NCBI GenBank assembly: GCA_039980455.1
Contig: JBDXCG010000003.1
Location: forward strand, 620,001 to 684,000
Length of the DNA: 64,000 nucleotides
Origin: CALINF01 sp039980455
GTDB taxonomy: Bacteria > Pseudomonadota > Gammaproteobacteria > Pseudomonadales > Halieaceae
Direction of reading: 5' to 3'
The translations under genes were made by a program, and so were the position numbers. The notes under the pieces were generated by a model. That model made no database searches. It was not told where the DNA came from and saw only the letters and a program-made list of their open reading frames with translations. Every line of letters begins with the position of its first letter. The stretch's first letter is position 1. Positions 8,431 to 16,524 of this stretch are shown here, piece after piece.

Positions 8431-8460
8431 GGCAGCATGGGGACATCATTGTCCGCTGCC
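8431..8460 (+). other. Stem-loop between pspA and pspB
   Basis: GGCAGC pairs with GCTGCC, enclosing an inner GGACA/TGTCC stem. The structure ends directly before the pspB ribosome-binding site (AAGGAATG). There is no T tract. It may be an RNA-processing or partial attenuation element that lets PspA exceed PspB and PspC; that role is inference. Confidence 0.5.
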
Positions 8461-8474
8461 CAAGGAATGAATAA

Positions 8475-8732
8475 ATGGAATTTTGGGAATTCATGCTTGC
8501 ACCCACCATCCTCTTTCTGGTGGTTGTCGCGCCCATCTGGATTACGATGCACTACCGCAGCGTAAGCAAATCGTCGCGCAGCCTGAATGAGGAAGATCGG
8601 GAAAGCATCGAGCATATGCTCGAAACTGTCGATGCGCTGACACAGCGGATCGGGACTCTGGAGTCTATCCTGGATGCGGATCATCCAGACTGGCGCCAGA
8701 AAAGTCACCGTAAAGATACGGACAAGGAGTGA
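8475..8732 (+). CDS. pspB: Phage shock protein B
   Basis: An 85-residue inner-membrane protein. An N-terminal transmembrane helix (about residues 8-26, PTILFLVVVAPIWITMHY) is followed by a cytoplasmic amphipathic helix with the conserved LNEEDRESIEHMLE and LTQRIGTLESILD stretches. With PspC it relays membrane stress to PspA-PspF. AAGGA lies about 10 bp before the ATG. It ends 3 bp before pspC, indicating coupling. Confidence 0.95.
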   Translation: MEFWEFMLAPTILFLVVVAPIWITMHYRSVSKSSRSLNEEDRESIEHMLETVDALTQRIGTLESILDADHPDWRQKSHRKDTDKE

Positions 8733-8735
8733 GTC

Positions 8736-9260
8736 ATGAGCAGAAGACGTAAAAGACATTCGCGTCACGGCGACTATCGTCGTCAAGCAAGTCGCTTTCG
8801 TACCCGTAAGAATTCAGGTTGGGGTATGAACCTCTATCGCAACACACGCGAAGGAAAGATCGCTGGAGTGTCTGCGGGCCTAGCAGACCACTGGGATATA
8901 GCGCACTGGGTGGTGCGACTGATGTGGGTAGGCGCGTTCCTGTTCACAGGCACTTTGGCACTGTGGGCCTACGTGGGCGCCTGGATACTGTTGGCCCCGC
9001 GTCCCTCTCGTCGCGATGCCGATGAGCAGTCCTATTATGCTGATTATGAGGATATAGACGAGACGGATGTTGAAATGGAATATGACGAGCGCGTTCATGA
9101 CTATCGTCCACGCAAGGTCTTCCGCTATAGCGAAAGCTCCAGCGTTCGCCTGCGACGAGCACGCGAGCGATTGGATGCAGCGTTGCGACGTGTGGAAGGT
9201 ATGGAGAGCTATGTGACCTCGCGACAGTACAACCTGAATAACGAGTTCTCAAAGCTCTAA
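8736..9260 (+). CDS. pspC: Phage shock protein C
   Basis: A 174-residue PspC protein. The N terminus is very basic (about 25 residues of Arg, Lys, His). The PspC domain follows (about residues 31-90): LYRNTREGKIAGVSAGLA, then WVVRLMWVGAFLFTGT and a second hydrophobic stretch. The acidic, Tyr-rich C-terminal tail ends in a predicted helix. It works with PspB as the membrane sensor of the response. The basic N-terminal extension is longer than in E. coli PspC. Confidence 0.95.
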   Translation: MSRRRKRHSRHGDYRRQASRFRTRKNSGWGMNLYRNTREGKIAGVSAGLADHWDIAHWVVRLMWVGAFLFTGTLALWAYVGAWILLAPRPSRRDADEQSYYADYEDIDETDVEMEYDERVHDYRPRKVFRYSESSSVRLRRARERLDAALRRVEGMESYVTSRQYNLNNEFSKL

Positions 9261-9269
9261 ACCCCAAAA

Positions 9270-9308
9270 CCCCTGCCTGATTTTTTGTTTGGCCCCTGCG
9301 GGCAGGGG
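9270..9308 (+). other. Mutually exclusive hairpins after pspC
   Basis: GGCAGGGG (9301-9308) can pair either with CCCCTGCC at 9270-9277 or with the nearby CCCCTGC at 9293-9299, so two alternative stems compete. A run of six T lies between the two left arms. It may act as an operon-end element or as an attenuator in front of the mini-ORF at 9469. No classical T tract follows the stem on either strand. Confidence 0.35.
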
Positions 9309-9468
9309 ATCGGCTTGCCTGGTGAAAATGCTGGCAGGACGTAAGAGAAGCGACAATTAGCGGGGGTGTTTTACCTAAGTTGCTACAGCAAGGCGCAAAG
9401 ACCTTGCACAACACAATAAGCCGCAACGTCGGCAGCACTCGCGAGGATGCGATGGCATGGAGGTAGGT

Positions 9469-9591
9469 ATGGAAATGGCGATCTGGCTTGATGTGCCAGA
9501 TTGGCTGCTACAGGGCAGCTGTGGTGTCAGTTCGCGGTGGATTGACCTGGGCGATTGGCTAAATATCGGACTGCAGCTGGTCTGGTATTGA
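9469..9591 (+). CDS. Candidate Trp-rich 40-residue mini-protein downstream of pspC
   Basis: The 439-bp gap after pspC contains one plausible short gene of 40 codons starting at ATG 9469. It is preceded by a strong GGAGG at 9459-9463 with 5-bp spacing. The peptide contains five Trp, one Cys and an acidic/hydrophobic pattern (IWLDVPDWLLQG, then WIDLGDWLNIGLQLVWY), suggesting an amphipathic membrane-surface peptide. I know no homologue. The SD quality and psp context favour it, but the length is too short for confident prediction. The remaining gap (9592-9699) holds nothing I recognise apart from the leader of the next gene. Confidence 0.4.
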   Translation: MEMAIWLDVPDWLLQGSCGVSSRWIDLGDWLNIGLQLVWY

Positions 9592-9699
9592 CCCATTGCC
9601 AGGGGGGTTCCTGCGGCTCTAAAATTTCGTTATGCTCAAAGGGAAAGTCCATTTGAGTTTGGAGCGCCCGCAAGCAATGCTCCTATCAGGGAGGCGCCT

Positions 9700-10512
9700 T
9701 TGGCAGCCGCAAACGCCGCAATGTACGGCGAGATGCTCGAAACAGAACCTCATATCCCGCCACCCAGCGCGTTGTTGGCTTTAACCGAGGCCCACCGAGC
9801 CGCTGCGGAGGCGATATCACTCACTATTTCGCGTAAGTGGCTCGACAAAGCGCCGCGAGGCGACGGTCACCCGGTTGTCGTTCTGCCTGGATTCTTGGGG
9901 TCGGACGGCTACAACGCCACATTCAGGCGCTACCTGACCAAACTAGACTACTCCGTACATGGCTGGGGGCAGGGTCGTAATCTGGGCCCTCGCGAGGGCG
10001 TATTAGAAGCGCTGGTTGAGCGTATTGAATATCTTTACGACCGGTATCAAGGGCCAGTGTCTTTGGTGGGTCACAGTCTGGGCGGTATATTTGCGCGCGA
10101 ACTGGCCCGCGAACTACCGGATAAAACCCGCCAGGTCATTTCTTTGGGTAGCCCCTTTGGCGAGGGTCGTCTGACGGGTTCCTATCCCGCGCGATTATTT
10201 ATGGCGCTGAACCCGGAAGAAGAGTTGCCATTGGAAGAGGATGAGCTGCATCTGGCACCGCCGGTACCCACGACCTCCATCTTCTCCCAGGGCGATGGCA
10301 TTGTGAACTGGCAAACCACGGTTCAGCACGGTGGGCATGCGCAGACTCAGAATATTCGGGTTCGAGGGAGTCACTGCGGTATGACGCTTAATCCCGCAAT
10401 CTGGTTCCTCGTAGCTGAACGCTTGTCGCAACCTGCAGGCAGTTGGAGCCCCTTTGAGCGTGGAAACTGGCGTTCATTGCTCTATCCAGACTCAGCTAGC
10501 GACTCCGAATAG
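9700..10512 (+). CDS. Alpha/beta-hydrolase, lipase/esterase-like
   Basis: A 270-residue alpha/beta-hydrolase. The oxyanion region VVVLPGFLGSD, the nucleophile elbow GHSLGG and a late histidine (RGSHCGM) give Ser and His of the triad, with the acid probably in QGDGIVNW. No signal peptide is seen, so it is probably cytoplasmic. The TTG start is chosen because AGGGAGG (9688-9694) lies 5 bp before it. The substrate is unknown; a triacylglycerol or ester lipase is the best family-level guess. It is convergent with S-formylglutathione hydrolase. Confidence 0.8.
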   Translation: MAAANAAMYGEMLETEPHIPPPSALLALTEAHRAAAEAISLTISRKWLDKAPRGDGHPVVVLPGFLGSDGYNATFRRYLTKLDYSVHGWGQGRNLGPREGVLEALVERIEYLYDRYQGPVSLVGHSLGGIFARELARELPDKTRQVISLGSPFGEGRLTGSYPARLFMALNPEEELPLEEDELHLAPPVPTTSIFSQGDGIVNWQTTVQHGGHAQTQNIRVRGSHCGMTLNPAIWFLVAERLSQPAGSWSPFERGNWRSLLYPDSASDSE

Positions 10513-10518
10513 CTCTCA

Positions 10519-10539
10519 CGGCACCTAAGCCGGTTTTTT
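10519..10539 (+). terminator. Weak Rho-independent terminator after the hydrolase gene
   Basis: A short CGGC/GCCG stem with a 6-nt loop is followed by GTTTTTT, seven bases after the hydrolase stop codon. The stem is only 4 bp, so efficiency is uncertain. Confidence 0.45.
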
Positions 10540-10563
10540 GACGCAAAAGGCCTCCCGTCGCGT

Positions 10564-11418
10564 TTAGCGTAGCGCCTTAGCGTGAAATGCGATGTGGCTA
10601 CCGATAAAGCTCGCAATAAAAAAGTAGGAGTGATCGTAGCCGGGCTGTCGCCTTATCGTGGCAGCGTAACCTGTGTCCACACACGCCTGTTCCAGTAACC
10701 CGGTTTTCAGTTGCTCATCCAGAAAATCGTCTGCCTCGCCTTGGTCTACAAGCATGGGCAGTGCCTGCGCACCGCTGCGTATAAGTTCACAGGTGTCGTA
10801 GGCTCGCCAGCTTTCGCGGCTGTCTCCTAAATAGTGACCTAAGGCCTTTTCACCCCAGGGGCATTGAGTTGGCGCTACGATGGGCGAGAAAGCAGATACC
10901 GAGCGATACTGCGCCGGATTTTTCAGAGCGATGGTGAGCGCGCCATGCCCGCCCATGGAATGACCCATGATAGCGCTGCGTTGTGTATCTACTGAGAAGT
11001 GCTCTGCGACAACTGCGGGCAGCTCCTGTGTGATGTAGTCATACATCTGGTAGTGGGTGTCCCAGGGAGACTGTGTTGCGTTGACGTAGAAGCCGGCCCC
11101 CAGACCAAAGTCCCAGGCACCCTCTGCATCATCGGGAACATCGTCGCCGCGTGGACTTGTGTCAGGCGCGATAATTGCTACGCCATGCTCCGCGGCGTAG
11201 CGCTGAGCGCCCGCTTTCTGTACAAAGTTCTCGTCGGTACACGTGAGCCCGGATAGCCAATAGACAACTGGCACAGGTCCCTCATCCACAGCCGGTGGCA
11301 GGAACACGGAAAAATTCATGTCGCACTGAGTTGTGCTTGCTGCATGCGTAAAACGCAGCTGTGATCCTTCGAAGCAGCGGTTTGCTGCTATCTGCTCAAT
11401 GTCCATCTGGGACTCCAT
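10564..11418 (-). CDS. fghA: S-formylglutathione hydrolase
   Basis: A 284-residue esterase-D family enzyme that hydrolyses S-formylglutathione to formate and glutathione, the second step of glutathione-dependent formaldehyde detoxification. Hallmarks are the YWLSGLTCTDENF loop, PDTSPRGD, the GxGAGFYVNAT loop, the nucleophile elbow GHSMGGHGAL and a late histidine (PGYDHSYFFI). Length is typical. The formaldehyde dehydrogenase partner is not in the window. A start at residue 5 (MDIEQ) is an alternative to the first Met. Confidence 0.95.
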   Translation of the reverse strand: MESQMDIEQIAANRCFEGSQLRFTHAASTTQCDMNFSVFLPPAVDEGPVPVVYWLSGLTCTDENFVQKAGAQRYAAEHGVAIIAPDTSPRGDDVPDDAEGAWDFGLGAGFYVNATQSPWDTHYQMYDYITQELPAVVAEHFSVDTQRSAIMGHSMGGHGALTIALKNPAQYRSVSAFSPIVAPTQCPWGEKALGHYLGDSRESWRAYDTCELIRSGAQALPMLVDQGEADDFLDEQLKTGLLEQACVDTGYAATIRRQPGYDHSYFFIASFIGSHIAFHAKALR

Positions 11419-11547
11419 GACTCATTAGAGGCATTACTTTAATCGAACGCGAAGATTTACGCAGTGCTATTGTTGTAAACATTTGGGTGTCGGTAAGGTT
11501 TTGCTTTAGTCTGGCAACTCAAATACGGTGAACGGAGAGCGGGTGGT

Positions 11548-12372
11548 ATGCAAGACAGGTTGGAGTCATTTGGCGGTAGTGGCCCATCCGTTTTGTTTGG
11601 TCATGCCAATGGTTACCCACCGGGTAGCTATCGTCAGTTTATCGGTCATTTGCTGCCCCATTGCGAGCTTACCGGCTATCGGCACCGACCGATGTGGGGT
11701 GATCGCCATCCCCCCAAACGCCTGAACTGGTCATTATTTGCCGACGATCTTATTCACACAGTTGAATCAACGCTGCAACAACCCGTCTGGATGATGGGCC
11801 ATTCCATGGGTGGCGTAGTGGCACTGATGGCAGCGGAACGGCGCCCTGAGCTGTTCCAGGGCTTAATACTGATCGACCCTGTGTTCATGCCGAGCAGGCG
11901 GGTCTTTGCGATGGGCGTTATGCCGACAAAGCGCAAGTCAGAAATGCCGATGATTCGGCGTGCACTAGGCCGCCCTGAACACTTTGACAGTCACGAAGCG
12001 GCATTTAGCTTTTATCGAGGTAAGCGCGCATTTGGCCGGTTTTCCGACGAGGTCCTTTGGGACTATGTGCATGCCAGTAAGTCATCTCTACCTGAGGGAG
12101 GCGTGCAGTTATCGTTTCCCGCCGCGTGGGAAGCAGCAGTGTATGGCTCTGCGCCATGGGTGTGGCCGCGCCTTCTGCGCGTACGCCTACCGACGCTGGG
12201 GTTGCGTGGCGAACATTCTGATGTACTAACGACCGGCGCGATGCGGCGATGGGCGCGTCTGCAACCGTCTGCTGAATTGCACGATTGCCCTGGCGGACAT
12301 TTATTGCCGATGGAATTACCTGAATCCACCGCAGGGTACGTCATCGAATTTTTGCAGCGACACCCCGACTGA
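11548..12372 (+). CDS. Alpha/beta-fold hydrolase
   Basis: A 274-residue hydrolase. The loop GHANGYPPGSYR, the nucleophile elbow MGHSMGGVVAL, an acid in LRGEHSDVLT and a late histidine (CPGGHLLPMELP) form a standard triad. It has no signal peptide. The stop overlaps the start of the next gene (TGATG at 12370-12374), so the two proteins are translationally coupled. The substrate is unknown. The gene is divergent from fghA across a 129-bp gap that should hold both promoters. Confidence 0.8.
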   Translation: MQDRLESFGGSGPSVLFGHANGYPPGSYRQFIGHLLPHCELTGYRHRPMWGDRHPPKRLNWSLFADDLIHTVESTLQQPVWMMGHSMGGVVALMAAERRPELFQGLILIDPVFMPSRRVFAMGVMPTKRKSEMPMIRRALGRPEHFDSHEAAFSFYRGKRAFGRFSDEVLWDYVHASKSSLPEGGVQLSFPAAWEAAVYGSAPWVWPRLLRVRLPTLGLRGEHSDVLTTGAMRRWARLQPSAELHDCPGGHLLPMELPESTAGYVIEFLQRHPD

Positions 12373-13601
12373 TGTTGCACAGAATCTGGTTGGGTTTCTT
12401 TCTTGTTGCTTTTATCAGCAGTCTGGCCCAATGGCTTTGGATTGGCGACGCAGACGTTTTTCAGCGAATGGTGTCATCGCTGTTTGAGATGGCGCGACTC
12501 AGCGTTGAGTTGGCGATCGGTCTGATTGGCCTGATGGCACTATGGTTGGGCGTAGTCGCAGTGGGTGAGGCAAGTGGTCTGATCGACAAACTTGCCAGAT
12601 TGCTCTCGCCGGTCTTTACGCGTTTGATGCCAGACGTGCCCAGTGGGCATCCAGCCATATCCTCTATGACCCTGAATCTATCCGCGAATATTCTCGGTTT
12701 GGATAATGCGGCCACGCCCTTGGGTATCAAGGCCATGCAAGACCTGCAGACACTTAACCCGACGCCCGAGGTGGCAACCAACGCACAGATCTTGTTCCTG
12801 GTATTGAATACCTCTTCTGTAACGTTGTTCCCCGTAACAATCCTGCTTTACAGAGCACAGATGGGCGCGCCCGACCCCGCAGCAGTCTTCATTCCTATTC
12901 TTATCGCAACCAGTTGCTCGACGCTGGTGGGTTTACTGGTGACAGCATGGGTGCAGCGTATCAATCTGCGCGATTCGGTGTTACTGGGTGTGCTTGGCTT
13001 GTGTTTTGCAGCGCTACTGGCTCTGATTGGTTGGTTCTCTACGCTCACTGCAATTGAGCTGCAGCGTCAGTCCAGCCTGGTAAGTAACTTTATGATCGTA
13101 TCGCTAATTATGCTGTTTTTGGTGGTCGCGCATCGAAGGTCGGTCAATGTGTACGAGACTTTTATCGAAGGGGCAAAGCAGGGGTTTGAGACGGCCATTT
13201 CGATTATCCCCTACCTGTTGGCGATGTTGGTAGCCATCGGTGTGTTTCGCGCCAGTGGCGCACTGGATATCCTGCTGGAAGCAGTGCGTGCTGTGGTATT
13301 GTCACTGGGTGCCGATGCGCGCTGGGTTGATACGCTACCCACGGCGTTGATGAAGCCATTGTCCGGGTCTGGTGCGCGGGCGATGATGATCGACACGATG
13401 AATACGTTCGGTGTTGACTCATTTCAGGGCAGGTTGGCGGCTACCTTGCAAGGTTCCACCGAAACCACCTTTTATGTTCTGGCGGTTTACTTTGGCTCTG
13501 TTGGTATCCGCCACGCTCGCCACGCGCTGGCTTGTGGCCTGGCGGCGGATTTTGCCGGTATCATTGCTGCAATTGGTGTAGCGTACTGGTTCTATGGATG
13601 A
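12372..13601 (+). CDS. SpmA-SpmB-type nucleoside-recognition membrane protein
   Basis: A 409-residue integral membrane protein with about ten hydrophobic segments. It joins two Gate/nucleoside-recognition domains in the order of Bacillus spore maturation proteins A and B. The first half has the SpmA-like stretch SANILGLDNAATPLGIKAM, and the second half the SpmB-like PLSGSGARAMM and GSTETTFYVLAVYFGSVG. Non-sporulating proteobacteria carry such fusions, and their substrate is not established. The ATG overlaps the stop of the preceding hydrolase gene, tying the two functionally. Confidence 0.85.
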   Translation: MLHRIWLGFFLVAFISSLAQWLWIGDADVFQRMVSSLFEMARLSVELAIGLIGLMALWLGVVAVGEASGLIDKLARLLSPVFTRLMPDVPSGHPAISSMTLNLSANILGLDNAATPLGIKAMQDLQTLNPTPEVATNAQILFLVLNTSSVTLFPVTILLYRAQMGAPDPAAVFIPILIATSCSTLVGLLVTAWVQRINLRDSVLLGVLGLCFAALLALIGWFSTLTAIELQRQSSLVSNFMIVSLIMLFLVVAHRRSVNVYETFIEGAKQGFETAISIIPYLLAMLVAIGVFRASGALDILLEAVRAVVLSLGADARWVDTLPTALMKPLSGSGARAMMIDTMNTFGVDSFQGRLAATLQGSTETTFYVLAVYFGSVGIRHARHALACGLAADFAGIIAAIGVAYWFYG

Positions 13602-13673
13602 GTGGGTGCACTCTCCGACAACGTTGCATACCCAGTGGCCACAAACTTCCAACCAGTAGGATGAATATTACTC

Positions 13674-14699
13674 ATGGATGACGCCCCCCTAATTGAACAC
13701 AGCATGCTTGCCACTTTTGTGCTGCCGGCGTCGCGCGCATTGCGATTGCGGGGTGTTGATGCGATGGAGGTATTGGATAGAGTTGGTATAGATCCTGCCG
13801 GGCTAGCAAGGCCAGACTGGCGGCTTTCACATGATCTGTGGAACCGCTTTATGCACGAATGTGTGTCAGTTACTGAGGATGAAGCCTTTGGTCTCGTAGC
13901 GGCAGATCAGATGCAGCCGCAGAGTCTGCACGGTTTGGGTTTAGCCTGGTTGGCCAGCGATACAGTGTATGACGGTCTTCGGCGTATGGTGCGCTTTGGC
14001 AAACTCATCAGCACCGGCGCCAATCCGCATATCGAGGAGGACGGTGATCTGGTACATGTGGTATTAGACAGAACGATTGAGCTCGATAATTTTGCCTACG
14101 CTGGTAGGGACTTTGCTATCGGCATGATCGCGCGTATGTGCCGATTAACGCTAGGAGAGTTTATCGCCCCCATGTCAATCGAGATGGAGCGTCCTACGCC
14201 AAAAGAACCCGACCGCTGGGCGTCGATGCTGGCGTCTCAGGTGCAGTTCAATTGTGAGCGCACGCGCATGACGTGGGTGCGAAGCGACATAATGGATCCG
14301 CTGGTCACCGGTGACCCAGAATTGGCGCGAGCCAACGACGAACAAACGCAAGCCTATCTCGACAGCTTTATGTCGCAAGGCGTCTCTCGGGACGTGGTTA
14401 TCAAGATTGTAGAGCGCCTGCCAGACGGACCACCGAGCCAGGATCAGATCGCTGATGACCTGCGTGTGAGCAATCGCACCTTGCAGCGCAAACTCAAGGA
14501 TGAGGGTACAAGCTTCATGGACCTACTGCAGGACACGCGCTTGCAGCTCGCGCGTAAATACCTGCGCCAACCTAGTCGCTCCGTGGTTGAAACAGCATAC
14601 ATGCTGGGTTTTTCTGAGCCGAGTACGTTCTCGCGAGCATTTAAGCGCTGGACGGGTTTAGCGCCAGCAGAGTACCGCGATCATCCCGATAACGACTAG
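13674..14699 (+). CDS. AraC-family transcriptional regulator (OruR/VirS-like architecture)
   Basis: A 341-residue regulator. The N-terminal about 200 residues match the arabinose-binding-like domain of the Arabinose_bd type (for example RPDWRLSHDLWNRF and the QMQPQSLHGLGLAWLAS region). The C-terminal HTH covers about residues 240-335, with DDLRVSNRTLQRKLKDEG, SRSVVETAYMLGFSEPSTFSRAF and KRWTGLAPAEYR. It lies 72 bp after the membrane protein gene. The target is unknown; the hydrolase/membrane-protein pair upstream is a candidate. Confidence 0.9.
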   Translation: MDDAPLIEHSMLATFVLPASRALRLRGVDAMEVLDRVGIDPAGLARPDWRLSHDLWNRFMHECVSVTEDEAFGLVAADQMQPQSLHGLGLAWLASDTVYDGLRRMVRFGKLISTGANPHIEEDGDLVHVVLDRTIELDNFAYAGRDFAIGMIARMCRLTLGEFIAPMSIEMERPTPKEPDRWASMLASQVQFNCERTRMTWVRSDIMDPLVTGDPELARANDEQTQAYLDSFMSQGVSRDVVIKIVERLPDGPPSQDQIADDLRVSNRTLQRKLKDEGTSFMDLLQDTRLQLARKYLRQPSRSVVETAYMLGFSEPSTFSRAFKRWTGLAPAEYRDHPDND

Positions 14700-14831
14700 C
14701 GCACCAGTCCAGTAGCACGTTCCCACCCTGAAAAATGTCGCTCGCGGCCATGCTGGTGGCGCTTGCAGCCATCCTTTGTCGCGCCTTCATTCGCTAAGGT
14801 AGGCCTCGTTAACTCATAAGAGGGCGAGGCA

Positions 14832-15086
14832 ATGCAGAATCCAATTACGGTTATTACAGACAAAGTCATGGGCATGGTTAAATCTATGGTGTTCTTGGCG
14901 CTACGTGTGGGCCATCGTGGTGGTGCAACCACGACGGAGATAGTGGGATTCCTGAACGATTGGGCCCCGCCTGCCGATGGTGAGTATCACGCGGGCATCG
15001 TAGAGCGGGTTCTTGAGGACCTGCTTCACGATGGTAAAGTTGCTCAGGCTGGCGCTCGCTGGTATCTGCGTGGAGCCCAGGCGTGA
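14832..15086 (+). CDS. Small winged-helix-like hypothetical protein
   Basis: An 84-residue protein with a likely DNA-binding-like fold: helices around ALRVGHRGGATTTEIVGFLN and EYHAGIVERVLEDLLHDGKV, followed by a short beta wing (ARWYLRG). AGGGCGAGG precedes the ATG. The last four bases overlap the next start (GTGA), so it is co-translated with a zinc-ribbon membrane protein. The winged-helix assignment is by pattern only. Confidence 0.6.
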   Translation: MQNPITVITDKVMGMVKSMVFLALRVGHRGGATTTEIVGFLNDWAPPADGEYHAGIVERVLEDLLHDGKVAQAGARWYLRGAQA

Positions 15087-15490
15087 TCGAAGACCCTACC
15101 AGCTGTCCGGACTGCCGTTCGCCGCAAACCGCGTCGCGACGGCAGTTGTTTCACTGTTTGATGGCCGGCAACGCGCTGGGTAAAAGCTTCGAGTGGTACT
15201 CAGAACGTACACCACAAGCCTGTCCACCGCGGTCGCTGTTCGTCGTGTTCTCGGTCTTGTTAGTAGGTACCTCAATTCCCGCGGTGATCCTTTGGTATCT
15301 TGGTTATTACTCAGCCATGCAGGCGCTTGGCGCAGTCGCTCTGTGCCTACTTGCGTGCCTGTCACTCGATGTGTTGCTAACGTATCGACGCTATAAAGAC
15401 TGGTCCAGACATTGGGTGTGCGGCTCCTGTAGAACTACCTTTCAGTACCAGCCAACACTGTCATATGACGCAAGATTAACCCTATCTTGA
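15083..15490 (+). CDS. Zinc-ribbon membrane protein, unknown function
   Basis: A 135-residue protein. An N-terminal CPDC pair and a C-terminal CGSC pair flank two hydrophobic helices (about residues 50-70 and 78-98). Both Cys pairs would therefore face the same side of the membrane and could build one split zinc ribbon. It starts with GTG inside the stop region of the preceding small gene. I do not recognise the family. Coupling with a DNA-binding-like partner suggests a two-part sensor, but there is no direct evidence. Confidence 0.6.
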   Translation: MIEDPTSCPDCRSPQTASRRQLFHCLMAGNALGKSFEWYSERTPQACPPRSLFVVFSVLLVGTSIPAVILWYLGYYSAMQALGAVALCLLACLSLDVLLTYRRYKDWSRHWVCGSCRTTFQYQPTLSYDARLTLS

Positions 15491-15495
15491 TTTAT

Positions 15496-15528
15496 TTGGC
15501 TGTCCAGCTGATCACTAGGCTCTATAAT
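15496..15528 (+). promoter_or_regulatory. Probable sigma-70 promoter of the universal stress protein gene
   Basis: A consensus TATAAT -10 box lies at 15523-15528. The best -35 match is weak (TTGGCT at 15496 gives too long a spacer; CTGTCC at 15500 gives 17 bp). The -10 box overlaps an in-frame upstream ATG at 15527, which therefore cannot be in the mRNA. This supports translation from 15563. Confidence 0.55.
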
Positions 15529-15562
15529 GGTTCTTTTGAATACAGCCAAGGGCGGTTTATCG

Positions 15563-16429
15563 ATGGGTAAGATTCTTATTATTGCGGACTTGCAGGACAA
15601 ATGCTCAGCAACGCCGCGTGGCCTGGAGTTGGCTCATAGGCTGGGGCATTCCGCAGAAGTGGTCGCCTTTACTTACGCACCGTTAAAACGTCTGAAGGTG
15701 GCCAATGCTGAGCAATCAAAGATTAAGCAGCAATTATTGGCAGAGCGTGAGCGCTCTATCAGGGAGCGTATAGATAAGTATGCCAAGGAAGGACAGAAAG
15801 TCAGCCTGAAAGTCATATGGCAGAAGGACATTCACCCCTGGATTGTTAAGCGCGCCGCCACTGGTTACTTTGCCGTTGTAAAAACAGCGCATAACACAGG
15901 CACATTGACGTATACCTCTACTGACTGGCATTTACTGCGTGAGTGCGCAGCTCCCATTATGCTGGTGGCGGAGAAAAAGTGGTCGAGAACTAAGCCAGTG
16001 TTAGTGGCTCTGGATTTGAGTACCCGTAACAAAGCCAAGCAGCGTCTGAATCATGAGCTGATAGAGGCGGGCAAGCGTCTGGCTGTTGGTTTGAACGCTG
16101 AGCTTAAGATTATATCGGCGATCGAAGTACCCACATTACTGTCAGATCTGGATCTGCTGGATCCTCTGGCTTACGTCAAAGAGCAGAAGGAGGCGATGCG
16201 TCCTCATTTGCTTGAACTGGCAGAGGCACATGAGTTGCCCGAAAAGACATTTCGCTTTAAGCGTGGCCCTGTCGATAAGGTCATCACCTCTGATGCTGCC
16301 AAGCTTCGCGCACAAATCGTCGTCTTGGGCACAATTGGTCGACGGGGTGTGCGCGCACGGTTGATAGGAAATACCGCCGAAGCCGTTCTTCGTCATCTGA
16401 AGACCGACGTACTTGCGGTTAAACCCTGA
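15563..16429 (+). CDS. Universal stress protein, two tandem UspA domains
   Basis: A 288-residue cytoplasmic protein of the tandem UspE type. Domain 1 starts at MGKILIIADLQDKC, and domain 2 at about residue 143 (KPVLVALDLSTR). The C-terminal nucleotide-binding-like stretch IVVLGTIGRRGVRARLIGNTAEAVL carries the GxxGxxxxxxxGxxA-type signature. The start is set at 15563 because the earlier ATG at 15527 overlaps a TATAAT box. It is the first of a run of stress-related or unknown genes leading to polyphosphate kinase. Confidence 0.88.
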   Translation: MGKILIIADLQDKCSATPRGLELAHRLGHSAEVVAFTYAPLKRLKVANAEQSKIKQQLLAERERSIRERIDKYAKEGQKVSLKVIWQKDIHPWIVKRAATGYFAVVKTAHNTGTLTYTSTDWHLLRECAAPIMLVAEKKWSRTKPVLVALDLSTRNKAKQRLNHELIEAGKRLAVGLNAELKIISAIEVPTLLSDLDLLDPLAYVKEQKEAMRPHLLELAEAHELPEKTFRFKRGPVDKVITSDAAKLRAQIVVLGTIGRRGVRARLIGNTAEAVLRHLKTDVLAVKP

Positions 16430-16490
16430 GCTGTTTGATACCGCTTCAGCTGTCCGGCTGGTCGGGAATTGGCGTGAGATTGATCAAAAT

Positions 16491-16518
16491 TTGCGCTTTC
16501 GAAAATACTGACTACATT
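16491..16518 (+). promoter_or_regulatory. Candidate promoter for an intergenic small RNA
   Basis: TTGCGC (16491-16496) and TACATT (16513-16518), separated by 16 bp, make a plausible sigma-70 promoter. It would start a transcript near 16525, directly before a perfect hairpin. Confidence 0.4.
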
Positions 16519-16524
16519 ATTTAA

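Noticed and set aside
9375..9596. Minus-strand Cys/Ser-rich frame after pspC
   Set aside because: It has no ribosome-binding site, a random-looking composition, and is opposite the better-supported Trp-rich mini-ORF.
15464..15484. CTGTCATATGAC as a Pho-box half-site
   Set aside because: It is a single half-site inside the end of a coding region, with no second repeat and no phosphate gene directly downstream.
15527..15562. Upstream in-frame ATG for the universal stress protein
   Set aside because: The ATG overlaps a TATAAT box and the added 12 residues are not part of the Usp domain.
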